The notes under the pieces are model-generated. The model searched no databases and had not been told where the DNA came from. It was given only the letters and a program-made list of their open reading frames with translations. This document shows, one piece after another, positions 7,498 through 15,661 of a stretch of 24,313 nucleotides of DNA; the first letter of the stretch is position 1; each line of letters begins with the position of its first letter. Source of the DNA: Bacillota bacterium (GTDB lineage: Bacteria > Bacillota > Clostridia > Lachnospirales > Cellulosilyticaceae); contig JAEWMQ010000078.1 of the NCBI GenBank assembly GCA_023393125.1, positions 1 to 24,313 of the forward strand, given 5' to 3'. A program made the translations under genes and the position numbers.

Positions 7498-8199
7498 ATG
7501 GATGCATTATTTGCAGAAGTAAATTGGAGTCCACTTTTCATCTCTTTAAAAACAGGAGTAGTGGCAACAATAATAGCCTTTTTTATAGGCATTTTAGCAG
7601 CTAGGTTTGTAATGAAACTAAATCATACCTTAAAGTGGATTGTGGATGGTATCTTAACGCTCCCTCTTGTATTACCTCCTACGGTAGCGGGCTTTTTTTT
7701 ATTACTTATATTTAGTCTTAAAAGGCCAATAGGTAAATATTTATGGGTAAATGTTGGGGTAAAAGTGGTACTGAGCTGGCCAGGATGTGTACTAGCAGCA
7801 GCTGTTATTGCCTTTCCTCTTATGTATCGTAATGCCAGGGCGGCCTTTGAACAAGTAGATATGAATATGATTGCAGCAGGAAGAACCTTAGGCATGTCAG
7901 AAAGGAAAATTTTCTGGAAGGTGATTATGCCAATTGCCATGCCAGGGATTGCTTCAGGAACAGTACTCACCTTTGCCAGAGCTATTGGGGAATACGGGGC
8001 TACTTCTATGTTAGCGGGTAATATTTTAGGAAAGACGCAAACCATAGCTTTAGCGATTGCATCAGAAGTATCAGCAGGTAACTTTACTATAGCTGGTTTT
8101 TGGGTGGCAGTTATAGTTGTTGTCTCCTTTGTGATTGTCCTAGCCATTAATATGATTACTGGTAGAGGCATGAGGCAAATCAGGAGGTGGACCCTATGA
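7498..8199 (+). CDS. modB: Molybdate ABC transporter permease
   Basis: A 233-residue integral membrane permease of the ModB/CysTW type with about five to six hydrophobic segments. The cytoplasmic EAA loop that docks onto ModC is clear at about residues 124-154 (AAGRTLGMSERKIFWKVIMP, then AMPGI). LPLVLPPTVAGFFLL near residue 55 and TFARAIGEYGATSMLAGNI near residue 158 are typical ModB signatures. AGGAGGG at 7484-7490 sets the ATG start. The stop codon overlaps the modC start (ATGA), implying translational coupling. Confidence 0.96.
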   Translation: MDALFAEVNWSPLFISLKTGVVATIIAFFIGILAARFVMKLNHTLKWIVDGILTLPLVLPPTVAGFFLLLIFSLKRPIGKYLWVNVGVKVVLSWPGCVLAAAVIAFPLMYRNARAAFEQVDMNMIAAGRTLGMSERKIFWKVIMPIAMPGIASGTVLTFARAIGEYGATSMLAGNILGKTQTIALAIASEVSAGNFTIAGFWVAVIVVVSFVIVLAINMITGRGMRQIRRWTL

Positions 8200-9233
8200 G
8201 TATTCAAGTAGAACTTCATAAAAAGTTAAAGGGCTTTAAATTAGATTTGGCTTTTAAAACCCAAGGAAAATGTACAGGGATTTTAGGGGCATCTGGTTGT
8301 GGTAAGAGTATGACTTTAAAATGTATAGCAGGGCTAGAAAAACCAGATCGAGGAGAAGTAAAGCTGGGAGAGAAGAATCTTTTTAATAGCAAGCAAAAGA
8401 TTAACATACCACCACAGGAGAGGAAAGTGGGTTATCTATTTCAAAGCTATGCATTATTCCCTCATATGACAGTTGAAGAAAATATTAGCATAGGCATTAA
8501 AGGTAATAAGTCAGAAATAAAAAAGAAGGTAGAACAGCAAATAGAGCGATTCAGGCTAAATGGCATAGGCAGTCATTATCCTTCTCAGCTTTCAGGCGGA
8601 CAGCAGCAGAGAGTGGCTTTAGCTAGAATTTTAGCCTATGAACCAGAAGTCCTTTTGTTAGATGAGCCCTTTTCAGCTTTGGATAGCTTTCTGAAGGATA
8701 CTTTAGTTAAAGAGCTTATAGAAGTACTAAAGGATTTTAAGGGAGATATGATTATGGTATCTCATAATAGAGATGAACTTTATACTTTTTGTGATCAGCT
8801 CATTGTTATGGATAGTGGAAGAGCTTTATTAGAAGGTAGTACAAAAGAGATTTTTAGTCAGCCTAAGAGAATGGAAGTAGCACAATTAACGGGTTGTAAA
8901 AATATTTCTCCTATCAAAAGACTAGATAAGCACCAGCTTTTAGCAGTAGATTGGGATCTTAAGCTTGTGACAAAAGAAGAGATTAAGGAAAATGTTAAAT
9001 ATGTAGGGGTTAGAGCACATGATATCAAGCTAACTAATAAAGTAAATACCAATCAATTTAATATGCAAATACTGAGCTATTTGGAGTTTCCCTTTGAGAT
9101 AGACTATTTAGTGCAAGAGAAAAAAAGTGGGGGAGTGCAACCTTTGTGTTGTAAATTTTCTAAGACACAGATGCCATTGTCAAAGGAAATAAATATTTTT
9201 ATACCACCGGAAGCCTTGATACTCTTAGAGTAG
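8196..9233 (+). CDS. modC: Molybdate ABC transporter ATP-binding protein
   Basis: A 345-residue ATPase that powers ModB. Walker A GASGCGKS (31-38), Q-loop Q83 in YLFQSYALFPHMTVEEN, signature LSGGQQQRVALARIL (from 132), Walker B LLLDEP (153-158), D-loop SALD and H-loop His190 are all present. The C-terminal ~75 residues (VGVRAHDIKL to the end) are a TOBE-like extension of the ModC/MolC kind. A GTG at 8187 is also in frame, but it lies inside the AGGAGGTGG ribosome binding site (8182-8190), so I chose ATG 8196, which overlaps the modB stop as ATGA. It is the last mod gene; a terminator follows about 185 nt later. Confidence 0.95.
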   Translation: MSIQVELHKKLKGFKLDLAFKTQGKCTGILGASGCGKSMTLKCIAGLEKPDRGEVKLGEKNLFNSKQKINIPPQERKVGYLFQSYALFPHMTVEENISIGIKGNKSEIKKKVEQQIERFRLNGIGSHYPSQLSGGQQQRVALARILAYEPEVLLLDEPFSALDSFLKDTLVKELIEVLKDFKGDMIMVSHNRDELYTFCDQLIVMDSGRALLEGSTKEIFSQPKRMEVAQLTGCKNISPIKRLDKHQLLAVDWDLKLVTKEEIKENVKYVGVRAHDIKLTNKVNTNQFNMQILSYLEFPFEIDYLVQEKKSGGVQPLCCKFSKTQMPLSKEINIFIPPEALILLE

Positions 9234-9549
9234 ATAGGCTTTTGAAATATATTTTTATAAATACACCTCTTTCTTTTCAAAAAATGATGTGTTATTATAT
9301 ACAAAAATATTCAGTAAATTATATACAATTATTAGTGATATCTCATTATTGAAACCTCCTATAAGGACTTCTATAATGAGGGCATAGAGAATCACAAAAA
9401 TGAATAACGTTTTTTACAACGGCGTAGAAAAATGAGAGTCATCATTTTCTGCGCCGTTTTTATTTTTATTAGCCCGGGAAATAAAAATAAAAGGTTCTCT
9501 AAGCATTTGCAAAATAAAATCATAGCATTTGAAAATAGGAGGTAGGGTT
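9234..9549. promoter_or_regulatory. modC-nifH intergenic region and nifH leader
   Basis: This 316-bp gap contains, in order: an 11-bp direct repeat ATTATATACAA at 9294-9304 and 9318-9328; an 8-bp inverted repeat CTCATTAT (9342-9349)/ATAATGAG (9373-9380) whose 23-nt loop carries ACCTCCTAT (9354-9362); a strong terminator-like hairpin at 9418-9467; and the nifH binding site. The nif promoter must lie here, but no clear -35/-10 pair stands out. If it lies upstream of 9418, the hairpin would act as an attenuator; if downstream, the hairpin simply ends modABC. There is no -24/-12 (sigma-54) promoter with correct spacing. Confidence 0.55.
9418..9467 (+). terminator. Terminator or attenuator between modC and nifH
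   Basis: A long stem pairs AACGGCGTAGAAAAATGA (9418-9435) with TCATTTTCTGCGCCGTT (9442-9458), with one G-U pair and one bulged A, a 6-nt loop and then a T-rich tail (TTTATTTTTATT). It is an excellent intrinsic terminator 83 nt ahead of the nifH start. It may end modABC transcription or act conditionally in the nif leader. Confidence 0.85.
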
Positions 9550-10368
9550 ATGAGACAAGTAGCGATTTATGGAAAAGGCGGAATTGGTAAATCAACAACA
9601 ACACAAAATTTAACAGCAGGTTTAGCAGAGATGGGCAAAAAGGTTATGATCGTTGGATGCGACCCTAAAGCAGATTCAACAAGGCTTGTACTTGGAGGTC
9701 TTGCACAGAAAACAGTACTTGATACCCTTCGTGAAGAAGGTGAAGATATTGACCTTGACCTGATTTTAAAGGAAGGCTACGGCGGTATTAAAGGGGTAGA
9801 ATCAGGTGGACCAGAACCAGGTGTTGGTTGTGCAGGTCGTGGTATTATTACTTCTATTAATCTACTTGAACAGTTAGGTGCTTATGAAGCTGATTTAGAC
9901 TATGTATTTTATGATGTATTAGGTGATGTTGTATGTGGAGGCTTTGCAATGCCTATTCGTGAAGGCAAGGCTCAAGAAATCTATATTGTATGTTCTGGTG
10001 AAATGATGGCACTTTATGCAGCTAACAATATTTCAAAAGGTATTATGAAATATGCAAATACAGGCGGTGTAAGACTTGGTGGACTTATTTGTAACTCAAG
10101 AAAAGTAGATGGGGAAGCAGAGCTTGTGCAAGCAGTAGCTAAAGAGTTAGGAACCCAGATGATCCACTTTGTACCTCGTGATAATGCAGTACAAAAAGCA
10201 GAAATTAATAAAAAAACAGTTATTGATTTTAGCCCACAAGAACCACAGGCAGATGAATATAGAGAACTTGCAAGAAAAGTTGATGGCAATGATATGTTTG
10301 TTATCCCTAAACCATTATCAATAGATAAACTAGAATCTATTTTAATGCAACATGGTATTTTGGACTAA
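9550..10368 (+). CDS. nifH: Nitrogenase iron protein (dinitrogenase reductase)
   Basis: A 272-residue homodimeric ATP-dependent reductase that delivers electrons to NifDK and also acts in cofactor maturation. The P-loop GKGGIGKS is at residues 8-15. The 4Fe-4S ligands are Cys94 (GVGCAGRG) and Cys129 (DVVCGGFAMP), with switch residues in DVLGDVVCGG. Arg97 is the residue ADP-ribosylated in organisms that have DraT. The alternative ATG at 9529 would add seven residues ahead of the conserved start and has no binding site, whereas ATG 9550 follows AGGAGGT (9537-9543) at 6 nt and gives the usual clostridial length (about 273). It heads the nif operon, and nifI1 follows within 55 nt. Confidence 0.98.
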   Translation: MRQVAIYGKGGIGKSTTTQNLTAGLAEMGKKVMIVGCDPKADSTRLVLGGLAQKTVLDTLREEGEDIDLDLILKEGYGGIKGVESGGPEPGVGCAGRGIITSINLLEQLGAYEADLDYVFYDVLGDVVCGGFAMPIREGKAQEIYIVCSGEMMALYAANNISKGIMKYANTGGVRLGGLICNSRKVDGEAELVQAVAKELGTQMIHFVPRDNAVQKAEINKKTVIDFSPQEPQADEYRELARKVDGNDMFVIPKPLSIDKLESILMQHGILD

Positions 10369-10423
10369 GAGAAACAATGAAAAATTAAGAATGAAGAGTG
10401 AAGAATTAAGGGAGGTAGAACAT

Positions 10424-10750
10424 ATGGTATTAGTTCGTGCAATTATTAGAACTCATAAAGTAGGAGAGGTTTTATCTGAACTTCTTTCAGCTGGGTTTCC
10501 GGCTGTTACAAAGATGGATGTATTTGGCCGTGGTAAACAAAAGGGTGTTAAGGTAGGGGAAGTTTACTATGATGAGATTCCAAAGGAAATGCTTTTGATG
10601 GTCGTTAAAGATGAAGACAAAGATGACGTAGTTAAAATTATTATGAAATACGCAAGAACAGGTGAAAAAGGTAACTTTGGTGATGGGCGTATTTTCGTAA
10701 GTCCAGTAGAAGAGGCTTATACGATTAGTACGAAATCGGTAGGTTTATAG
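10424..10750 (+). CDS. nifI1: Nitrogen regulatory PII-family protein NifI1
   Basis: A 108-residue PII-like protein. With NifI2 it forms the complex that binds NifDK and blocks nitrogenase when ammonium is plentiful; the block is relieved by 2-oxoglutarate and ATP (known from methanogens and other anaerobes). It opens with MVLVRAIIRTHKVGEVLSEL, has the shortened T-loop region FGRGKQKGVKVGEVYYDEIPK, and ends with GDGRIFVSPVEEAYTI, the PII C-terminal strand motif. In-frame ATG codons at 10352 and 10391 exist, but AGGGAGGT at 10409-10416 points to ATG 10424. The 55-nt gap after nifH is a purine-rich near-repeat of GAAGAATTAA type. Its position between nifH and nifD is diagnostic. Confidence 0.96.
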   Translation: MVLVRAIIRTHKVGEVLSELLSAGFPAVTKMDVFGRGKQKGVKVGEVYYDEIPKEMLLMVVKDEDKDDVVKIIMKYARTGEKGNFGDGRIFVSPVEEAYTISTKSVGL

Positions 10751-10763
10751 AGGGGGAAATTCT

Positions 10764-11156
10764 ATGAAAGAAATCATGGCAATGGTAAGACAGAATAAAG
10801 TCAATGCTACAAAGAATGCATTAGCTGAAGCTGGTTTCCCCGCATTTACTTGTAGAAAAGTGATGGGGAGAGGCAAGAAGCCTATAGACCCATCTGTAGT
10901 AAAAACTATTCTAGAAGCAGAGGCTATGCCTATTTCACCCGTAGGTGAATATATTACAGAAGCTTCAAGGCTTATCCCCAAAAGGTGTTTTGTATTAATA
11001 GTACCTGACGAAGATGTAAAACGCCTTGTGGAAGTCATCATGGATGTGAATAGTACGGAGAATCCGGGAGACGGCAAAATATTTGTATTACCCATAATGG
11101 AATCATATCGTGTAAGAGATGGAAAAAGTATAGACGATATAGATTCTTCCTATTAG
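10764..11156 (+). CDS. nifI2: Nitrogen regulatory PII-family protein NifI2
   Basis: A 130-residue PII-like partner of NifI1. It has the PII core (MKEIMAMVRQNKVNATKNAL, AGFPAFTCRKVMGRGKK), a longer T-loop region (about residues 40-72) as expected for NifI2, and the closing GDGKIFVLPIMESYRVRDG. Residues of the extended loop probably contact the nitrogenase MoFe protein. AGAGGGGG just before the ATG is the binding site, and the gene starts 13 nt after nifI1 and ends 11 nt before nifD, so all are one transcript. Control here is therefore post-translational by NifI rather than by DraT/DraG, for which no genes are seen. Confidence 0.95.
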   Translation: MKEIMAMVRQNKVNATKNALAEAGFPAFTCRKVMGRGKKPIDPSVVKTILEAEAMPISPVGEYITEASRLIPKRCFVLIVPDEDVKRLVEVIMDVNSTENPGDGKIFVLPIMESYRVRDGKSIDDIDSSY

Positions 11157-11167
11157 GAGGTGAGGAT

Positions 11168-12778
11168 ATGGCTTCAGATTTAAGAGATAAAGTGTTAGAG
11201 AAATATAGCGCAAGAGTTTATAAAAATAGAAAAGAGCATGTTATCGCGATTGGTGAAGGAAATGCTGATATCATAACAGCTAATACAAGAGCCATACCAG
11301 GTATCATTACTCAAAGAGGCTGTTGTTTTGCAGGATGTAAAGGTGTTGTACTAGGACCTATCAAAGATGCAGCAGTTGTTGTACATGGACCTATTGGTTG
11401 TGCTTTCTATACATGGGGAACTAGGAGACATAAGGCTTTTGCAGATGAAAGGGATGGAGAAAAAGCAGAGTCTTATCTAGAATACTGTTTTTCAACGGAT
11501 ATGCAGGAGCCAGATATTGTATTTGGTGGAGAGAAAAAGCTGAAACAGGCTATTACAGAAGTAATCGATATTTTTCATCCTGCTATTGTACTGATTTGTT
11601 CTACCTGTCCAGTGGGACTTATTGGTGATGATATTCATGCAGTGGCAAAATGGACAGAAACTGAGTTTGGAACAAAAGCTATTGCATTTAGCTGTGAAGG
11701 CTACAAGGGTGTAAGTCAATCGGCAGGACACCATATTGCCAATAACCAATTAATCCGCTACATCATAGGAACTGGAGACAAAGAGCCAAAGACAAAATAC
11801 AGTGTGAACTTATTAGGTGAATATAACATCGGTGGTGATGGCTGGGAAGTTGAAAGACTTTTAAAACGCTGTGGTATAGAAATAGTTTCTGTATTCACAG
11901 GTGGTGGTAGCTACCGCGATCTTAAAAACTCCCATTTAGCTCACCTCAATCTTGTTCAGTGCCATCGTTCCATTAACTATGTAGCAGAAATGATGCAAGA
12001 TAAGTATGGTATCGATTGGCTTAAAGTTAACTTTGTAGGTATTAAGGCCAGTAGTAAATCTCTTAGAGATGTTGGTGAATACTTTGGTGACGAAGCTCTA
12101 AAAGCTAGAATCGAAGAAGTGATAGCAGATGAGATGGCTGCTATTTCTGATGAATTAGACTACTACAAAAGTAAGCTAAAAGGTAAATCAGCAGCTCTTT
12201 ATGTAGGGGGTTCAAGGTCCCATCACTATCAGCTTTTATTAAAGGATTTTGGTGTACGTACAGTACTTGCAGGTTATGAATTTGCTCATAGAGATGATTA
12301 TGAAGGAAGAGAAGTTATTCCTGATATTAAGCCTGATGCAGATAGTAAAAATATTGAAAGTATTGAAGTAGAGCCAGATCCCAGATACTATAAAGTACTT
12401 TTAACAGAGGAGCAAAAAGCAGCTCTTCTCGAAAAAGGCGTAGCACTTAATTATTACGAAGGAATGTTTAAGGGAATGGAAGAAGGCGCTATTATTACAG
12501 ATGATTTAAATCATTTCGAAACAGAAGAGTTCTTAAAGGTGCTAAAACCAGATGTCTTTTTCTCAGGTATTAAAGACAAATTTGTGACTCAAAAAAATGG
12601 AATGCTATCTAGACAGCTCCATTCGTATGACTATAGTGGTCCTTATGCTGGTTTTAGAGGTGCAATAACATTTGGGCATGACCTTGTCATGGGACTTTAT
12701 ACACCAGCTTGGAGCTATATTAGAGCACCATGGCAAAAGGTCCCTAGTATTCAAGGTACATTAGGAGGTGAAGCATAA
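11168..12778 (+). CDS. nifD: Nitrogenase MoFe protein alpha subunit
   Basis: A 536-residue subunit carrying FeMo-cofactor and half of the P-cluster. P-cluster cysteines are Cys52 (RGCCFAGC), Cys78 (GPIGC) and Cys147 (STCPVGLIGDD). The cofactor ligands are Cys265 (NLVQCHRSIN) and His485 (LHSYDYSGPY); the active-site Gln184 and His188 lie in GVSQSAGHH. These residues identify a Mo-type enzyme, not VnfD or AnfD. Compared with Azotobacter NifD it is longer by about 45-50 residues, with an insertion at about residues 380-430, as in the C. pasteurianum enzyme. AGGAGGTGAGG precedes the ATG. The stop overlaps the nifK start by one base (TAATG), which favours equal synthesis of the two subunits. Confidence 0.98.
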   Translation: MASDLRDKVLEKYSARVYKNRKEHVIAIGEGNADIITANTRAIPGIITQRGCCFAGCKGVVLGPIKDAAVVVHGPIGCAFYTWGTRRHKAFADERDGEKAESYLEYCFSTDMQEPDIVFGGEKKLKQAITEVIDIFHPAIVLICSTCPVGLIGDDIHAVAKWTETEFGTKAIAFSCEGYKGVSQSAGHHIANNQLIRYIIGTGDKEPKTKYSVNLLGEYNIGGDGWEVERLLKRCGIEIVSVFTGGGSYRDLKNSHLAHLNLVQCHRSINYVAEMMQDKYGIDWLKVNFVGIKASSKSLRDVGEYFGDEALKARIEEVIADEMAAISDELDYYKSKLKGKSAALYVGGSRSHHYQLLLKDFGVRTVLAGYEFAHRDDYEGREVIPDIKPDADSKNIESIEVEPDPRYYKVLLTEEQKAALLEKGVALNYYEGMFKGMEEGAIITDDLNHFETEEFLKVLKPDVFFSGIKDKFVTQKNGMLSRQLHSYDYSGPYAGFRGAITFGHDLVMGLYTPAWSYIRAPWQKVPSIQGTLGGEA

Positions 12779-14142
12779 TGCTTAATTATACACCAAAAGA
12801 AATATGTGATAGAAAAGCGCTTCGTATTAACCCAGCTAAAACGTGTCAGCCAGTAGGTGCATTATATGCAGCTTTAGGTGTACATGGATGTTTACCTCAT
12901 AGTCACGGCTCTCAAGGTTGTGTTGCTTTTCACAGAATGTATTTAACAAGACATTTTAAAGATCCGGTTATGGCTTCTTCTAGTTCTTTTACAGAAGGTG
13001 CATCTGTATTTGGTGGTGGTAGTAACTTAAAGACAGCTGTCAAAAATATATTTGATTTATACCATCCAGAGATGATTGCTGTTCATACTACTTGTTTATC
13101 AGAAACCATTGGTGATGACCTTAATGCCTTAATTACAGATATGAGTATTCCAGAAGGTAAATATGTGGTTCACTGTAATACACCTAGTTATAAAGGTTCT
13201 CACGTAACTGGTTTTACCAACATGGTAAGCGGCTTTATTAATTATCTAGCTACTAAAACAGGTACTTCTAATGAAAAGGTATGCTTAATGCCAGGCTTTG
13301 TGAATCCAGGAGATATGAGAGAGTATAAAAGACTATTTAGTGCCATGAAAGTTCCTTTCATTATGCTACCTGATACCAGTGGGGTATTAGATGGACCTAT
13401 GACAGGTAAACATGAAATGTTTCCGAAAGGAGGTACCTTAATCCAAGATATTAAAGCTATTGGTGATTGTAAGGAAACGATTGCCCTGGGAATGCAGACT
13501 TCAGAAGCTTCAGCAGAAGTACTTAAGAAAAAATGTGGTGTACCGTATAAAGCCTTGCCGCTTCCTATGGGAATAGAAGCAACAGACGAACTGATGTTAG
13601 CACTCCAAGCTTTTTCTAAAGAAGATGTACCTGCAAATATTGAAGAAGAAAGAGGTCAGTTAGTAGATATGATGATTGACATCCATCCTTATACCTACGG
13701 TAAGAAGGTAGCCATCTATGGGGATCCAGATACTGTATTAGGTATAGCAGCCTTTGCTCTTGAACTAGGTATGATTCCTAAATATATGTTAACAGGTACA
13801 CCAGGTACTCAGTTTGAAACAGCTGGAAAAGCATTACTTGATAAATTTGGTGTAGAAGGCTGCAATGTTAAAGCAGATGCAGATTTATTCTTATTACATC
13901 AATGGATCAAGAATGAAAAGGTAGACTTACTCATTGGTGGCACTTATGGTAAAACCATTGCTAGAGCAGAAGATATACCACTAGTAAGAATGGGCTTCCC
14001 TATTATTGACCGTTATATTCACTCTTATATGCCACTTGTAGGTTATAAAGGTGCTATGAGAATGGCAGAGCTTATAATGAATGCACTTATGGATTATCAA
14101 GATAGTCACTGTGAAGAAAAAGACTTAGAGGTTGTTATGTAG
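12778..14142 (+). CDS. nifK: Nitrogenase MoFe protein beta subunit
   Basis: A 454-residue partner of NifD. P-cluster ligands are Cys23 (KTCQPVGALYAALGVHGC), Cys48 (GSQGC) and Cys106 (HTTCLSETIGDD), with the P-cluster serine at Ser141 (YKGSHVTG). The offset of 47 residues from Azotobacter numbering is constant, showing that the protein lacks the N-terminal extension found in proteobacteria, as in other clostridia. AGGAGGTG at 12763-12770 lies inside the nifD end. A hairpin at 14189-14230 separates it from nifE. The short charged tail after residue 440 (CEEKDLEVVM) has no obvious role. Confidence 0.98.
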   Translation: MLNYTPKEICDRKALRINPAKTCQPVGALYAALGVHGCLPHSHGSQGCVAFHRMYLTRHFKDPVMASSSSFTEGASVFGGGSNLKTAVKNIFDLYHPEMIAVHTTCLSETIGDDLNALITDMSIPEGKYVVHCNTPSYKGSHVTGFTNMVSGFINYLATKTGTSNEKVCLMPGFVNPGDMREYKRLFSAMKVPFIMLPDTSGVLDGPMTGKHEMFPKGGTLIQDIKAIGDCKETIALGMQTSEASAEVLKKKCGVPYKALPLPMGIEATDELMLALQAFSKEDVPANIEEERGQLVDMMIDIHPYTYGKKVAIYGDPDTVLGIAAFALELGMIPKYMLTGTPGTQFETAGKALLDKFGVEGCNVKADADLFLLHQWIKNEKVDLLIGGTYGKTIARAEDIPLVRMGFPIIDRYIHSYMPLVGYKGAMRMAELIMNALMDYQDSHCEEKDLEVVM

Positions 14143-14188
14143 CACCTATAATCTATAAATATTCCCTCAAATATGAGTAGATTGATGA

Positions 14189-14230
14189 ACAAGAGAAGGG
14201 AAGAGGAATGCTGCCTCTATCCTCTCTTGT
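14189..14230 (+). terminator. Intercistronic hairpin between nifK and nifE
   Basis: ACAAGAGAAGGGAAGAGG (14189-14206) pairs imperfectly with CCTCTATCCTCTCTTGT (14214-14230) around a short loop; there is no T run after it. It is more likely a partial terminator or a 3'-end stabiliser for nifHI1I2DK mRNA than a full stop, since nifE has no clear promoter of its own. Confidence 0.55.
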
Positions 14231-14288
14231 GTATTTAAATCAAATATAATGGTCACTATTAAACGGAGAAAGAAGGGAAGTGTTAATA

Positions 14289-15659
14289 ATGAGCTTAGTG
14301 GAGCAAAAGACTTTAGATAAAAACATTCTAAAAGAAAGAAAAGACTCAATAAGGTTAACGGAATCCTCTTGTAGTGGTCAGGGCATTAAGTGTGACACTG
14401 ACAGTGTTTCTGGATCCGTTAGTCAAAGGGCTTGTGTGTATTGCGGGGCGCGGGTTGTACTCAATCCTATAACAGATGCTTTTCATATTGTACACGGACC
14501 TATTGGGTGTGCTAGCTATACATGGGACATTAGAGGCAGCTTAAGCAGTGGAGATGATTTATATCGTAATAGTTTCTCTACAGATTTAAGAGAAACGGAT
14601 GTTATTTTTGGAGGAGAAAAAAAGCTTATTGCTGCCATTGAAGAAGTAGCGGCTAAGTATAAGCCTAAGGTGATCTTTATTTATGCTACTTGCATTGTAG
14701 GGGTTATCGGAGATGACATAGAAGCAGTCTGCAAAACTATGTCTAGCAAGTATGGGATTCCAGTTATTCCAGTTAAATCCCCAGGCTTTTCGGGAAACAA
14801 ATCTACCGGGTATCGTATGGCGTGTAATGCCATTATGGAGGTTATAAAACCTTATAAAGATAGAGAAAAAGTAAAAAGAATTAATATATTAGGTGATTTT
14901 AACTTAGCAGGGGAAATGTGGATTATCAAAGACTACCTAAAACAAATAGGTATAGAAGTCGTAGCAGGCTTAACAGGAGATTCAGATTATGAAAGTTTAA
15001 TCAAAGCACCAGGTGCTAGTTTAAATGTAGTGCAATGTGCAGGATCAAGTACGTATCTAGCTAAACGAATGGAAGAAGAAATGGGAATACCTTTTATTAA
15101 AGTAAGTTTCTTTGGAATAGAAGATACCACTAGTTCGCTACTAAGAATAGCAGAAGCCTTAGGAGATAGAGAAGCTAGAGAGAAGGCTATAGAATTAACT
15201 ACGAAAAAAACAGCGGAGCTAAAAGCTTTCGTGAATAAATATAAAAATAATTTAAAAGGGAAAAAAGCAGCTATTTACGTAGGAGGAGGCTTTAAAGCCA
15301 TCTCTCTTATTAGGCAGTTTGAATCCTTAGGTATTAAAACAGTAGTAGTTGGTACACAGACAGGTAAAAAGGAAGATTATGAAATCATTGCTAGCTTAGT
15401 AGATTCAGATACTGTTATTTTAGATGATGCCAATCCAGCAGAACTAGAAACTTTTTTAAAAGAAAAAGGAGCAGACATTTTAGTAGGAGGTGTGAAGGAA
15501 AGGCCTCTTGCTTATAAGTTAGGTATTGCTTTTTGTGATCATAACCATGAAAGAAAGCACCCTTTAGCAGGCTTTGAAGGTGTTGTTAATTTTACAAAAG
15601 AAATTAATTCAAGTATCAATCACCCTATATGGGAATATTTAAGGCTAGAGGAGGGATGA
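14289..15659 (+). CDS. nifE: FeMo-cofactor scaffold protein NifE
   Basis: A 456-residue homologue of NifD that forms with NifN the scaffold on which the NifB-made precursor is matured to FeMo-cofactor. Cluster-binding cysteines are Cys49/Cys52 (RACVYCGARVV), Cys74 (HGPIGCASYTWD) and Cys135 (YATCIVGVIGDD); a cofactor-site-like cysteine is in LNVVQCAGSS. The catalytic histidine region of NifD is replaced by HNHERKHPLAGFEG, consistent with a scaffold. A GTG at 14280 is in frame, but it is too close to the AAGGG site (14273-14277), so ATG 14289 is preferred. The next gene starts 2 nt after the stop. Confidence 0.96.
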   Translation: MSLVEQKTLDKNILKERKDSIRLTESSCSGQGIKCDTDSVSGSVSQRACVYCGARVVLNPITDAFHIVHGPIGCASYTWDIRGSLSSGDDLYRNSFSTDLRETDVIFGGEKKLIAAIEEVAAKYKPKVIFIYATCIVGVIGDDIEAVCKTMSSKYGIPVIPVKSPGFSGNKSTGYRMACNAIMEVIKPYKDREKVKRINILGDFNLAGEMWIIKDYLKQIGIEVVAGLTGDSDYESLIKAPGASLNVVQCAGSSTYLAKRMEEEMGIPFIKVSFFGIEDTTSSLLRIAEALGDREAREKAIELTTKKTAELKAFVNKYKNNLKGKKAAIYVGGGFKAISLIRQFESLGIKTVVVGTQTGKKEDYEIIASLVDSDTVILDDANPAELETFLKEKGADILVGGVKERPLAYKLGIAFCDHNHERKHPLAGFEGVVNFTKEINSSINHPIWEYLRLEEG

Positions 15660-15661
15660 GG

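Noticed and set aside
7623..8219. 198-residue open frame on the minus strand over modB
   Set aside because: It is the shadow of modB, which has clear permease motifs, and it shows no family features of its own.
9336..9362. Minus-strand AGGAGGT followed by ATG, suggesting a small gene opposite the nifH leader
   Set aside because: The frame codes only four residues before a stop codon, so it is not a credible gene.
9493..9510. Possible sigma-54 (-24/-12) promoter before nifH
   Set aside because: GG at 9493-9494 and GC at 9509-9510 are 14 nt apart, and the nearer GC at 9503 is 8 nt away; the required spacing is 10 nt.
10369..10423. Upstream in-frame ATG codons extending nifI1 to 10352
   Set aside because: The extension would overlap nifH, is low-complexity and purine-rich, and lacks a binding site; ATG 10424 has AGGGAGGT and matches the family start.
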